The notes: generated from the sequence alone by a model not told the origin. Shown: positions 22,043-33,440, counted from the first letter of the stretch. The stretch is DNA of 64,000 bases from Glomus cerebriforme (GCA_003550305.1 QKYT01000078.1:158392-222391); one strand, 5' to 3'. Translations and numbers: made by a program.

Positions 22043-23479
22043 CTATTTATTTGACTTGGTCTTTTTGAGACCCTTTCTAGCAAGGTTACTTGATAACTTA
22101 TACTTTTTTATTGTCCTTTCTTCACTTTGAGAATCAGAATCTGGCTTCTGTGCTTCATCCAATAACCATGCAAAATGTCTAAGAACCCTTTCCACCTTAG
22201 CTTGCAAATTTTCATCATTATATACAACGATAACTAGTTTTGATAGCTTAAACAATAGCTTCCTCAGTCTTGTTATACAAACATTCTGAAAAATAATACT
22301 TTTCTGCATCTGTGACAGTTTCAAAAGTTTTTTCTGTAAACACATTCTCCTTCTTCCATTTTACTAGCTTTATACTTACAGTTTCATAAGGCTGATTCAA
22401 GTTATACAGTATTCTAAAAAAAGCCTTATCCTTTACTTCTGTCTTACTAACAGTTTTTGCAGTTTTGAGCAAATCTATCATGAAATCGACTGAACTGTGA
22501 CCATTGGGCTTTTTTCTCTGGTCAAAACTTAAACTTACCTTTATATAGATTTATCCTAGTGACAAGGTATAAATAAACATATTGTAATTTTGATGCTTCA
22601 TTTTTACTGATTGGAATGGCCATTCAGCTCAGCTATAAAGATGTTTAAGTATTGCCCGAAAAGAAAGATGATTCAAATCTTTGTATTCGCAAGTGAAAGG
22701 CAGGAATACTGATAATGATGGGTCATCTGATCCATCAAGTCCGTAAAGCTGACATACTTAGAAATGACAAATCCAAGAAAGTATTTCTATGAATACAGTA
22801 AACTTGAGATTGTTCTTTGATACGAATATGCAGAGCATTTCACGAAAGTCTTGATCGTTATAAAAGAAGTATTTTTGCTGTTATTTAACACGTTGAGTTT
22901 CATCTATCATTTTTATGTGCAGGTGGATGATATATCTTACGTATATATTCTTTAAGGCCTATGTTTGATATTTGCAGTCTACTTATTTGCCTTTTGTTTC
23001 AGATAAACAACGACGTTAAAGTCTGCAATACAAATGCTGAATTAATAGATTTTATAACCTAAAATTTTGTTCTTGACTATGGTCAAGAGGGAAAAAACTA
23101 CATATCATGTGAAGTTTCTTCTTTGATGAGGTGACTTCCTTAAGTAATTCCTGTTTACGGCTCGAAGTGACAGTTGACACGTATGGGTGGTTCGACTAAA
23201 ACATGAATATGTTCTTCGGGAGGTGATTCATGGAAGTATTTCAAAGTATTTTTCATTGCAAGAAGTTCAGGTACTTCATGAAGTGAGAGATTGTTTATGA
23301 GATCATTTGTCAGGAATTTCCTTTTTTCATAACTTGAGCTTGTCTGCAGGAAAGTTATCGAACTCTAGTGCCTTTTTCACTTAATAGTATCTTTGAGCTC
23401 ACTAACAGGCTCTTCCCTACTTATTTTAACAGAGAAAGTGTTTGTGGTTGTATTTTCTTTGATATAAAGTGATAGACAT
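22043..23479 (-). pseudogene. Crinkler A: ubiquitin-like header plus nuclease-type C-terminus, decayed
   Basis: The header starts at 23479 (M-S-I-T-L) and, after a one-base slip, shows N-T-F-S-V-K-I, an E-L-K-D-T-I-K helix, A-D-K-L-K-L and the closing H-I-H-V-L-V-E-P-P at about 23190. The middle (22590-22870) has F-T-V-F-I-E-T and the D-G-S-D-D-P-S-L-S-V-F block. The C-terminus (22043-22520) carries G-H-S-S-V-D-F followed about 14 residues on by T-E-V-K, a D...E-x-K arrangement typical of PD-(D/E)XK nucleases, and ends in S-D-S-Q-S-E-E-R and a basic tail. CRN proteins of this kind are thought to act on nucleic acids in the nucleus. Several stops, at least two frameshifts and probable introns make this copy inactive. 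The breaks are described here only; no repair is attempted. Confidence 0.65.
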
Positions 23480-23630
23480 AGAGGGTTAGATACTATTTTT
23501 TTGTGAAATAGTGTGTAAAAAAATTTTATTTGCGCTAAAAATATGTCATATGTGATCAGCCACATTAGTGTAATATGTGTAAGTATTTTAGGGAAATATA
23601 TTATTAAGCAAGTTATCTTTATAATATAAA

Positions 23631-24222
23631 ATGAACAGAGCAAGGGAAAACTTTTTAAAGATCTTTAGTTCTGTGCTCACCAAAGCGTCTGTTGAAATTG
23701 ATCAAAACCCTTCTTTAGGAGAAAATAACTCTAATAACTCAACTAACAAGAATAAGATACAAGGTATTAAGAGTGTGACGCTTCTTTTCAAGTATTATTA
23801 AATATTGAACCTATTATAATTGATATTTAGAGGACGATTTGTTCTACTATTTGCCTAATGATGACGATTATAGTGATTCTGAAGAGTCTAAAGTGATAAT
23901 GATTAAACTTAGTATCTGTGTAATATCTGATCAACTCTGATTCAGTAAGTTTCTTGAAGATTGTCAAACTAACTGTTCATATTTCATTCTAAATTAAGTT
24001 TCTCTCAAAAGATTTTACAAAGAAACGTGCAAATTTCCTGACCCAAAATACTTCTTCGATCTCAAGACAAAAGGACTCACTACTCGTGAAAAATTTGTTG
24101 CATGGTGGAATGAAAACCACCCAGATTGTCAAATCACAGTTGATTCTATTGAGAAATGGACTTATCGTGATGAAGAAGATCCTTCAAGCTATAATATTCA
24201 TTGGATTGAATATGGAGATTGA
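23631..24222 (+). CDS. unknown acidic/W-W-N-E-N-H protein gene, probably 3 exons
   Basis: ATG at 23631, 150 bp from the divergent start of Crinkler A. The first exon (to about 23762, donor GTATTA) is basic-amphipathic then Asn/Ser-rich. The second (about 23831-23890) is acidic (E-D-D-L-F-Y-Y-L-P-N-D-D-D). The third starts near 24000 and gives a compact domain: P-D-P-K-Y-F-F-D-L, L-T-T-R-E-K-F-V-A-W-W-N-E-N-H-P, I-E-K-W and a W-I-E-Y-G-D end. The second exon junction is uncertain. I do not know the family; the Trp-rich block resembles a small DNA- or protein-binding module. It is one of the few element genes without an obvious stop. Confidence 0.5.
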
Positions 24223-24554
24223 GATTAGAGAGTATCGTGAACAGATATCAGAATTTAATTAAGCTTCCCTTATACCATTTTATGAACCAATTTAAGTAAC
24301 ATAATTTTTTGTAATAAAGTGCTATGTTATCAGATCATAAATTATCATAATTTAAATATTGAACATTAAATTTTAAGTTAATAATGAGCAAACATTTGAC
24401 TGATAACCACTATTCTTTATTTTTTGAGCAGAGGAAAAAGAAATAAGTTTTAACAAAAAAATATTATATAAAAATAGAGTGCAAAGATTGTACAAGAGAT
24501 TTGCTACCAATATATCACATACAGTCAAAATCAATAGAATTTATTGATGTATAG

Positions 24555-25010
24555 GTCTAAAATTACAATTATTAACATTTTTGTCAAATGTAATATCTAA
24601 CGGCCTGCCATGATGATAACTCATATTATGTGTAACAGTTATTATACCTTTCGCCTCTCTAGTTAGAAAGTTATAATATCCTTACCTTTTAAGTAGTATT
24701 CTTTCGTCAAAACATTCTGTTTGAAAAGCAGTTGTTAAAAAATGTATTATGAATATGTGAAAACATTCAAAATAAAGAAAAACAAATCACCTCCAAGCTG
24801 AATTACTTGCACATTATTTTTAAATCCTACTCGCTTTCTGACTATGTGTAATCCAGCTCCTCTACCCTTTGATATCACGTGTTGGTGGTTCTATTCCTAA
24901 CCATTCTCCACCTTGAATTTGGCTTAAAAACTATTATACCGTTATTGTATTCGCTGAGGAAATGACCGTTTACTGTCACCATTCGCAATTCCTTATTTTT
25001 ACCTCACAGA
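24555..25010 (-). pseudogene. unknown gene remnant
   Basis: Three coding-like blocks on the minus strand: G-A-G-L-H-I-V-R-K-R-V-G-F-K-N-N-V-Q-V (24790-24860), C-F-D-E-R-I-L-L-K-R (24685-24720) and an exon with I-I-T-V-T-H-N-M-S-Y-H-H-G-R-P-L-D (24555-24670). GT-AG pairs between them are plausible (GTGATT, GTAAGG donors). The 5' part is frameshifted. No family is recognised. Confidence 0.35.
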
Positions 25011-25953
25011 TTCTTATGATAAAAATTTTAAAAAGGATAAATGTGAATCATTCGTTTAGGAAATAGAATATACAATAACATTAATACTATACTTTCTTTA
25101 AAAGTTCACGTCAGCAAATTTTTTTATATAAGAACCCAGCTATACCACAATATGGTTAAAGTACCTCCAATCAATGTTGAAGGTACCACAAATATCCAGA
25201 AAAATAAAACAACTGCAATTAGTGCTGAAGGCATCACAAGTGTAAAGTAAAAAATACACCATATTTCCAAAAGGACTAGGATTATAGAAAAAGAAATAAT
25301 TAGTGAAATTGATGATATTAAAATAGACAATATGATTCCTAAAATCACGAAAATACAAGCGCGTAAACTCTACATATTAAGATTTTAAAAATTGTTTTCA
25401 CTGAATAAATGACAACGACAATTTTAAAAATAATTTTAATTGATCAATTTCTTATTTAATACATCAGATTCTGTTGTTTTAATTATATCATCCTTACTGA
25501 TAATTCATGTAATTTTTAAATATGTCATGACCATTACATTAAAAAGTGTTTACATATTGTAATCCTCCCATGTACAGAAAGTTCAGTTAAGTTTACTAAC
25601 TATATTTGTAAAATCTAGACACGCGTCTTTGTAGTAATTTAGTGCTTGTCACAAGGGCATAGCAAAATTTTGAAATTGTAGATATATATTATACTAATTA
25701 CTAATGATGCAACTTACAATTCTACTACTATTTGGGAATCTAATGGCTCAGTTCAGCATATGCAATATACTACTTTTTCTGATGACATATGGGCATAGAG
25801 AAATTTTAGTCTTTATTATGTGACAGTTATAACAACCCACAGATTCCTGCTGGATATCATGTGATAAATGTAAAGAATCTTCATGATTCTTTATTAATTT
25901 ATAGCATGATACAAAAAATAAATACAAGGGATCAGACACACCTAGGATACATA
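25011..25953. other. element interior without a supportable gene
   Basis: A plus-strand frame from ATG 25152 gives about 32 codons (V-P-P-I-N-V-E-G-T-T) before a stop and could be a remnant. Antisense hydrophobic frames over the same bases are shadows. 25380-25740 is simple AT-rich DNA. 25748-25939 has a short minus-strand frame with Cys and His but no recognisable domain. Confidence 0.35.
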
Positions 25954-27792
25954 TTATTTTTTGATAAATTTTTTGATTCTAGCCCTCTTGCTAGACGGAG
26001 AACTATCAACACTAACCCAATTCTTCAATAACCCTACAATTATGCCAATTACCCTTTTCATGTTGCTTTAAAGTAATTCAGAATTATCTTTAACTGCGAA
26101 CTTCATAAGATTAATCTGATGTTCACTACCGCTTGTGAAAAAGATGCCATCTGGAGTGTATATGATAAAATGCCACTCCGTACCTGTGGTCACAATACCA
26201 TAGTATAGTCGAATTAGTCATTCCCAAATGCTTGATCTGCAGTTCATTTTTTCTTATTTGTTTAGAATGCACTTTCAAGTTGTGCCAGATTTTAAGAAAT
26301 AAACCATCATTAATATCTCTAATATGTTAGAAAGCAAAAATGTAGATAGTAGACCCACTTGCGCATATCCAATCTTAATATTTCATGATTTTCCTTCAGT
26401 GATACAGAGGAGGTCTTCTAGACTTTTGATTGCATAGTCTACTCAGCCTGTTGCATCCTCACCGGAAATGACCTTTTGAAACACTATAAATATATCTTGG
26501 GAGGTAAGTTTTTTAGCTATAGTGATAGATGCATAGAGGATTGATGAAATAAATTCATAGTGTGTTACCTTGTTAGCATTAGTCATAGTTTTCACATTTG
26601 AAAGTTTTAAGATTATATCCTTTATACAGTGATCAAGAGCCTTATCATCATCATTAATCTCCTCAAAGACTGTGGAGAAAAAATAAGCAGTTATTACTAT
26701 ATTTATGATGGACCATTCTAGAGCAGATGTAAAATAAAAATAATCACTTACTGGGAGTAAATTGCTTAATGCTTGTTATATCTTCGCCATTGACCTTATT
26801 TTTTCACAATATCTTCTTCAAATTGTCAAGAGTTTTAAGCGAGAAATAGTTTTATAATTTCTGGCTAAGATTCTCAATAAATTTTGCAAGTCTCTTTGCA
26901 AGGACAGCTTTTATACCATAACTTCAAAACTCTTCTTTAGTTGTATTAAAAAAGTCAAGGCCAGCAATTTTCTCTTTGCAAAGAATTTTAATATCATCCT
27001 CATCAAGTTTTAAGTCTTTTCTTCCCAAATAATCGATAAGCTCCTTTGTATTAAAATCCTTAACAACATCTGACATTGTTCGAGAAGATATTTCTTCTGT
27101 TATTGAAACAGGTGAAGTGGGTGAAGAAGCTTATGAAAACATAGAGTTTATATATGTGTATTTGTACTTGCAAAAAATATGCAGTTACAGCCTTACAGGT
27201 AAAGCTAGTTATAGATAAAAAAGTATTTTGGTTTCAGCATTCGGAGAGAAATGATAGATTTTTTTGTATCGATTCATAATGCATTTGTTCAATAAATAAT
27301 ATTTTATTTATGAAATAAAAAAAATGTTGCCAGAGCAACTGATACATAAAACTTGGCCATTAGCTATTAAGGCGCTTCGCAGATATTTTGCACGACTATA
27401 TAGCATTACATTTTTTACTGAAATGCTTGAATATCTAAATATACTATAATGCGAATATCTTTTTTGTAAGGCTGACCAGAAAAATGCTCAAGAATATTAG
27501 ATATTGGGAATTGCTCACTTCCTATCTTAGTCTTATTTTGTACACTATTCATTACTGATTCAGCATTAATTGATGCTTCTTTTTTATCTGAATTTAAATC
27601 AATCGCACAGACCACGAATTTAGTAATTGGAATATTATCAAACTGAGGTAAATGTTCTTCTTTAATTTGTTTTCTGAGCGAATGGATAGATTTCCTATTA
27701 TCAATACTGATTGTAATAACATGATGTCGTATGATTTTCTTAACTGGATAGTTATTAGGAATAACAAGACAGTTAAGTCTAATTTCTGACAT
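25954..27792 (-). pseudogene. Crinkler B: header, SAM domain, PD-(D/E)XK-like C-terminus, decayed
   Basis: The header (27419-27792) starts M-S-E-I-R-L-N-C-L-V with the usual strand, helix and I-R-I-I-V-Y-L close, and remains open. After a likely intron (donor GTAAAA at 27418, acceptor near 27130; my phase count does not close, so the junction is uncertain) comes a SAM-like domain (about 26830-27076: M-S-D-V-V-K-D-F, E-L-I-D-Y-L, I-A-G-L-D-F-F, helix L-A-K-F-I-E-N-L). The C-terminus has an acidic helix, a V-D-Y-A-I-K-S-L-E-D-L-L-C-I-T-E-G-K block (D...E-x-K, nuclease-like), and a W-H-F-I-I-Y-T-P-D-G strand. It ends at 25954 after a basic tail. Roughly eight in-frame stops but few shifts. Probable nucleic-acid-targeting effector-like protein, inactive here. 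Confidence 0.65.
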
Positions 27793-28344
27793 TTTGCTTT
27801 TCCTAAATATAAAGGCTCATAGTGAATAAATTTTTAACTTTACATATATAAAGATATTTTGAAATATTTTATTATAAATAGCAGTTATATTTAATACATA
27901 CCTTAATTTTTCGTAGGAAGGTTGGCTGAACTTTCACATACTCTTACATTGCTTTATATCTTGCTGAGAAAAAGTTAAGGAGGTATGAGTCATAATTAGT
28001 ATTGTTGTCTGGTGCCAAGAGTTCTATGAAAGTGCATGCAAATAGAATTTTCAAACCTTTTCACATGTAGATCTACCGGAGAGATCATAGTTGGTTTTAC
28101 ATTTAGCGATCTTGAAATTGTGAGTCCCTCAGCCTTTCATAATATATGTTTTTGCCATCATTATTTGTTTATAGGATAGGTCCTATGTTGCAACTAGACG
28201 CTCTTTCACATTTTCTTATATTTGTTTGGGAAAAAAATAGAGGGACTTAATCAGCATATGTATTTTCTTTTCTTTATATGCAAAATTTAATATATCACAC
28301 AGACCTATTATATGATTAGCTTATTTTGTCACACATGAGTACAC

Positions 28345-29240
28345 GTATTGGCTGAGCCATTAAGGCGCTTCACAAGGTGCTGTGTATGGCTCAGCAAATT
28401 CTTCTGAACTGGTGATTATTACTCTGAGCTGATGAGCACTATTCTGGACTCTAAATTAAATGTATGCTAACCAGAGGTAAACACAATCATGATAAGCAAT
28501 ACTAATAATAATTCTGATCAAGTCAATGCTTTTATATAAGAAGAAAGATATAATAGCTATTCAGAAAAAACTCAGTATGTTCCCAGATCCAAAGAAGGGA
28601 CCTATTGAGAGTAGAAATCAAATAGCATTGAATCAAAGCAAAAAAAGAAATAACACTTGAAGATTCATTTGGGCTATTATTTGATTTGATGAGGGAATTA
28701 ATAGATATACGGGGAGATCTTAATGTGAATTGCCACCCCATTCTTATTATATTATATAATAATATACATGATCTTAAGGGAGAAACATATGGAAAAAGGA
28801 CACTTGGGACATTATATCATTTGCTTTTATATTTGGAAGAGGATATAAGTATGATTCAGAATGTTCTTGGTATTGTTAGTTATTCTGATCAGAAAATAAG
28901 TGAATTAGAAGAAGCCAATAAAAATGCAAGAGCGTATCTTCAAAACTTTTGATAATTTCTTACCTTTAGTGCCTTTGGCAAAAAATGGTTCAGGTGTGTT
29001 AATACAGAAATTTATCTATAGGAAGTGAAAATGTTTTATTTTACTGAAAAATAACTACTATTATTTCAATTGTGTAAAAATTCAGCTAGTGTCAGATTAG
29101 CTAATCTATATTTTTTGTTGTACAGGGTATAATCCAGCAAAAAAATCTTTCAAGCTGATCACTGATCCAGATTAGTTAGTAGAATACCACTATTCTGGGA
29201 CTAATATTCTTTCACCAACTCTATGTCACCGGCGCATCTG
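28345..29240 (+). repeat. internal segmental duplication, copy 1
   Basis: Matches 31140-32035 in direct orientation over leader, gene and trailer: GGCTCAGCAAATTCTTC, then TTATATAAGAAGAA, then the small gene, then TAGCTAATCTATATTTTTT and GATCACTGATCCAGATTAG. The copies have diverged by many substitutions and small indels. Confidence 0.75.
28510..28952 (+). pseudogene. helical protein of the element, copy 1
   Basis: Codes for a mostly helical protein. Start region L-L-Y-K-K-K-D-I-I-A-I-Q-K-K-L, then after a shift near 28645 an intact part (28686-28952) with M-R-E-L-I-D-I-R-G-D-L, L-L-L-Y-L-E-E-D-I-S-M-I-Q and Y-S-D-Q-K-I-S-E-L-E-E-A. It is paralogous to 31318-31839, which is longer and ends in P-L-F-S-N. 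No known domain; possibly a coiled coil. The early frameshift makes it a pseudogene or a gene with an internal start. Confidence 0.5.
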
Positions 29241-29264
29241 AGATAGAACTGAATTCTGATTATC

Positions 29265-30120
29265 TCACATACTTAGATCTAAAAGACTCTGAAGGCTTTG
29301 AGCTAAAAACTGTTTACTAGCAATGTTATTCTGTATAAGATGATTTCTAACCACTTTAATGAGATCAGGAGGCGTTAAAGTTTTCACAAAATTCTCTATG
29401 TGGATATTCGAATTTAGTTTATCTATAACTACTTTGCTAATTTTACAATATCTCCTTAAATTAAGATATTTTAAATTAAGACATGATTTAGCAATTTCTT
29501 TGATAGTTATATTGGTAATTTTACAAAAGCTAAGGCTGAGATGCTGAAGCCTTGGGCAAGAGCAAATGATATTACAAATTAATAGTTCACAAATATCTGT
29601 GCAGTAAGAAATATTTAGATATTCTAATTTATGATATGACTGGATAATTGCATATAAACCTTTACTAGTTATTATGCCCATATTACAGGATATATACTCA
29701 TCTTTTTGCAAATTAAGATACTTCAGATTGGGGTATGATTCTGCTATTTGTTTTAGTATTTTATTACTAAATCCTATGTTAAATTTTAAATCTAAATAAA
29801 CTATATTTGGGAATTTATGTGCAATATCATTGAATTTTTTATCTGAAAGTAGATGGTAGTTTGAAATTTCTAGATATGTTAGATTTGAGCTATAAACTGG
29901 CCTTTGTTTTCTTCATGCCATTTTCATAAATTTTTTCAATTGAGAGTGTTATGTCCATTCTAGCTCAATACGCCTCCATAGAATAGGGATACTGCATCTG
30001 TACCATAATTGGGATACAAATAGAGTGGGATAGAGTGACTTATCTACTGCTAAGAAATGTAAAATATATCCTAATAGTTCTGGTAAATAAAAGATACTTG
30101 ATTATGCTATATATAGTGCA
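29265..30120 (-). pseudogene. F-box/LRR (FBXL/AMN1-type) gene, stop-interrupted
   Basis: The minus strand first shows a clear F-box (about 29980-30110): Y-L-P-E-L-L-G-Y-I-L-H-F-L, L-W-Y-R-C-S-I-P-I-L-W-R-R-I-E-L-E-W. Leucine-rich repeats of the cysteine-containing FBXL type follow ([29 protein letters not shown]) to 29265. F-box proteins recruit substrates to SCF ubiquitin ligases and the LRRs bind the substrate. Two in-frame stops (near 29948 and 29910) separate the F-box from the LRRs while the frame is kept. An upstream stop near 30125 suggests a lost 5' exon. It looks like a captured host-type gene carried by the element. Confidence 0.7.
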
Positions 30121-30258
30121 TATTATATGTTATATCTTTAAACAAAAAATAAAATTACGCATATTGGTGATAGATCTAGCAAAATTTGTCAAAAGCACTG
30201 TATATGGCTCAGCAAATTCTTCTGAGCTGATGATTATTGTTCTGGACTAGTCAGAGTA

Positions 30259-31074
30259 TCATAAATGGAGAGGCATATTATTACTATATACATATTCATC
30301 CTCACTCTCATCCTTAGAGCCAGAACATTCAGACTCTGTTTCAGTATATTTTGAATCATAATATTCACTTAAATTAAGATTTCTCATAACTTTATAATGT
30401 TTGAAAAATTTAGTTATTATGATTTCTCCATCTGAATCCATTGTAGTGAAATCAGGGAATAATAGCTCGTAAAACATATGCAATGAAAGAGATAATTCCC
30501 AAAGATTTTTTTTACAGTGATATTGTCTTTTTTCTCTTTCTTGTTTTTCGATCTCTTTAGATTTATTAATGTATATTGGTAGGTTTTGATGTCTATCAAT
30601 AGCATATCCTATATATATTAGCTATATATTTCCTAAAACCAAATCATATTCAGGCTTATCAACAATTACAAAATTTGCTATATCTTTTTCCAAATATGAA
30701 GGGGGTACTATCTTATCAAAGATATTTGGCAAAGTGACAGAAACTTCTTTTCTATTAATCTAACCCCTCCTCATCATTTTCTTACCAGCATTTGTTACGC
30801 CAATGCCAAGGTCTTTTATTGCAGGATATCTTGACCCATATTCTCTAGAAATATATAAATTACTAATGCTATTATAAAAGGATTTAGGGTCAATCAGTGT
30901 TTTGCAAGTGAATGTACAATTCATTATTAATCTTTTGCAAATTTCTTGAAGCGCCTCATCTTTTCATATATTATTTATACTGCAACATTTTTTAAGTTCC
31001 TGTATTGATAAATTCTTTAGAATAAATAGTATTAACTTAGGCGTAAACTGATCAAGTAAATTAACTGTATGCAT
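30259..31074 (-). pseudogene. F-box-like protein gene with three in-frame stops
   Basis: From ATG 31074 to TAA at 30259 the frame is continuous over 272 codons except for three stops (TGA near 30972, TAG near 30765, TAG near 30625). The N-terminus F-T-P-K-L-I-L-F-I-L-K-N-L-S-I-Q-E-L-K-K-C resembles a short F-box. The rest is unknown: D-L-G-I-G-V-T-N-A-G-K-K, P-P-S-Y-L-E-K-D, a basic helix and an acidic C-terminus (S-E-C-S-G-S-K-D-E-S-E-D-E). With no frameshifts, point mutation alone silenced it. Confidence 0.55.
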
Positions 31075-31139
31075 TTTATATGATTAGTAGAAATTTCAAT
31101 CGGAAAAAATAGAGAGACTAGTAGCTAATATTTTCTTTT

Positions 31140-32035
31140 GATATATGCATATGGCTCAGCAAATTCTTCCAAACTAGTAATCACCACTCTGGATTGATAA
31201 TCAGTATTACAGACTTGGCCTTAAGGCGCTTTGCTAAATTTTCTGCATTAAATATATTACTTTATTATAGCAATCATAGCAAATAATCCTGAAATAGTTA
31301 ATCAATTATATGAAGTGCTATTATATAAGAAGAAGGATATAATAGCTATTTAGAAAAAACTTGGTATTAATGGTAATACAAATCAAATGGTAAACATTAA
31401 AGCAAGAAGGCGAAAAACACTTGCTGATTCATATGAGTTATTAAATTTGGTGGAGGATATAATACTAATAATACGGGATGATCTCAGCATTGATGGCAAT
31501 CCCATTCTAGAAGAGGCACTCCAAAACAATAAAGCTTCTATGGATATTTCATATAGAGAAATATGTAATTTGCTTTTATACCTGAAAGAGGATATAATAG
31601 CAATTCAGGATGAACTCAGTATTATTGATTATTCTAATCAAGAAAGGGTAGAAAAAGTCAATGAAAAAGTAAGAGTATATCTTCAAAAGTTTGAGGAATT
31701 TCACAGTCCATTAGAAGATAATCCAAGTGTGATTTTACAGAAATATAGTGAAATGGTGATAAATAAAATTCAGTTTACTGGAGAGGGACATCCACTATTT
31801 TCAAATCTCTTCCTCAACAATTACACAAAATTTTCATAAAAAATTCAACTAGCACCGATCAGTGCCCATGTTTAATATAAGTTAGCTAATCTATATTTTT
31901 TATCACATAGACTATAACCCAATAAAAAATCTTCTGAGCTAATCACTGATCCAGATTAGTTAGATCAGTAAAATACTACCATTCTGGGGCTAATATTCTT
32001 TCACCAGCTCTATCATCACTCTGGATTGACATTTA
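31140..32035 (+). repeat. internal segmental duplication, copy 2
   Basis: Direct repeat of 28345-29240, with the same leader, small gene and trailer words. The minus-strand F-box genes at 29265-31074 lie between the two copies, so the block could be a composite that grew by duplication. Confidence 0.75.
31318..31839 (+). CDS. helical protein of the element, copy 2
   Basis: Open from ATG 31387 for 150 aa; homology to copy 1 begins at 31318 but an in-frame TAG lies near 31360. Helical, acidic: L-V-E-D-I-I-L-I-I-R-D-D-L-S-I, N-P-I-L-E-E-A-L, L-L-L-Y-L-K-E-D-I-I-A-I-Q-D-E-L, then Q-K-Y-S-E-M-V-I-N-K and P-L-F-S-N. The shorter form may still be made. No known domain, and function unknown. Confidence 0.5.
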
Positions 32036-32091
32036 TCAGATAGCTAATTAGCCTTATTTTTTATTATATGCATTTTTTTCTGATCTTTCCT

Positions 32092-32379
32092 TTAGGCTAG
32101 ATGCTTCCAAATCCTTTGATGCTTAATCATGTTTACCATTTTATCAATATCAGAATCAGATGAACTAGACTCAGATGAATTAGTCTCAGATGACAAACTA
32201 GATTCAGACGAACTACTCCCAGATGACGAACTAGACTCGAATGAAATAGTCTCTGATAACGAACTAGACTCAGATAAACTATTCTCAAATGAGCTTGATT
32301 CAGATGAACTAGTCTCAGATGAAGTAGACTTGGGTGGGATATTGGTTAAGGCTGTCAGATCCTTTTGGTCACTTTCCAT
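32092..32379 (-). CDS. Ser/Glu-rich low-complexity protein, 95 aa
   Basis: Starts M-E-S-D-Q-K-D-L, runs through about 60 residues that are mostly Ser and Glu with Thr/Asn, and ends in a basic helix (D-K-M-V-N-M-I-K-H-Q-R). The Ser-Glu tract translates as an Asp-Glu-Leu tract on the other strand, so the plus frame 32129-32443 is its shadow. It could be a disordered linker protein or a repeat-driven frame. It follows the recombinase-like gene on the same strand. Confidence 0.4.
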   Translation of the reverse strand: MESDQKDLTALTNIPPKSTSSETSSSESSSFENSLSESSSLSETISFESSSSSGSSSSESSLSSETNSSESSSSDSDIDKMVNMIKHQRIWKHLA

Positions 32380-32472
32380 TTTGATTATTTATCTGATAAA
32401 CTTAATATCTTACCTCGAACGAAAAAATAAAATTAATAAATGATATCCTGACCCTCTAACCCATATATATGA

Positions 32473-33440
32473 TTAGTTTTCATTAAAGAGTTTGAATGCT
32501 TTTACCTGATGATACGGTTCTCTCCTTAACCAATAATTTACTATAGTATAGTTTTTTGCAGGAGAGGCATGGTTATTAGGCAAATATTGAAGTGATTTAC
32601 TGGCAATAGTCATAGCCTTTGATAAATTCTTTACTCCATGAGCTACAACTGCAAATACTGCCCCTAATTTGCGCAAATAGCTTGGAAGCAGTAATTTATC
32701 ACTTTTTAGGAGAAATTCATCTTTTTTCAAAAATGCACTTAAGTATATAGATTCAGGCTTTTTAGGATCTCTTAACTGTTTAAAAGAAATTGCTTTCTGA
32801 ATCCATGTAAGTAATTGTCTTGCCCGCTTCTCGTTCTTTTTCAGTGATTCAAATACTCGAAGAATGTTTTATATCCCCTATTTTTTGCGTATCCAGTTAT
32901 ACCTCCATTAAATATGTGCAAATTTTTAATTTCAGCAGGATGGATGCAGAGCATGATCATTACATCTGCTAGAGCTTATTTATTAGGTATATTAGATATG
33001 TTATATTCATCTAATCTTTCCTTAACTGATTCTAATAAAAAGTGATCCAGAAAATCGATCCCTTCATTTTTGTGTTATTCAGTGCGTTCCTGTTGGATTT
33101 TATTAGATGCTCTAGTTATCTCCAGAATCTTGGTAGCAAAGATTATTTTTTCTGAAGTATTGAGGGTTCACAATTCTCTTCAAAACCTAGAGAGATGTAA
33201 TAAGATGATGACAGGATCAGAAGCAGTTTCAACTAAGGTTTTAGATATCACTTTTACATTTCTTTCACTAAGATTATCCTGAACAATACGCTGAGCCATT
33301 TCTTTAATAGTTTTCTCAGAACAAGTACTATTAGATACCTGATACAGTACCTGCTCCGGCCAAAATATGTTTTGCATATATTTGAAAATTGTGGGTAAAT
33401 AGGATATGCAGAAAAAAATACATAATCATGGAATCCCATT
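32473..33440 (-). pseudogene. tyrosine-recombinase-like protein, decayed
   Basis: The minus strand encodes an integrase-like protein. An N-terminal helical region (33180-33377) with E-K-T-I-K-E-M-A-Q-R-I and L-V-E-T-A-S-D-P is followed by a core block (about 32880-33010) L-A-D-V-M-I-M-L-C-I-H-P-A-E-I-K-N-L and I-T-G-Y-A-K-N-R-G. The position of the first catalytic Arg of tyrosine recombinases (the R-x-x-E pattern) is His here, and K-N-R fits the beta-hairpin Lys. The C-terminus (32473-32730) has P-S-Y-L-R-K-L-G-A-V-F, an S-L-Q-Y-L-P-N-N-H segment and K-N-Y-T-I-V-N-Y, placed like the L-R, H/W and Tyr boxes. Five or so stops and a shift near 32860 break it. Family call is by motif layout. Confidence 0.55.

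Noticed and set aside
32129..32443. Asp/Glu/Leu-rich protein on the plus strand
   Set aside because: It is the antisense reading of the Ser/Glu-rich tract at 32092-32379, with a periodic composition and no other support.
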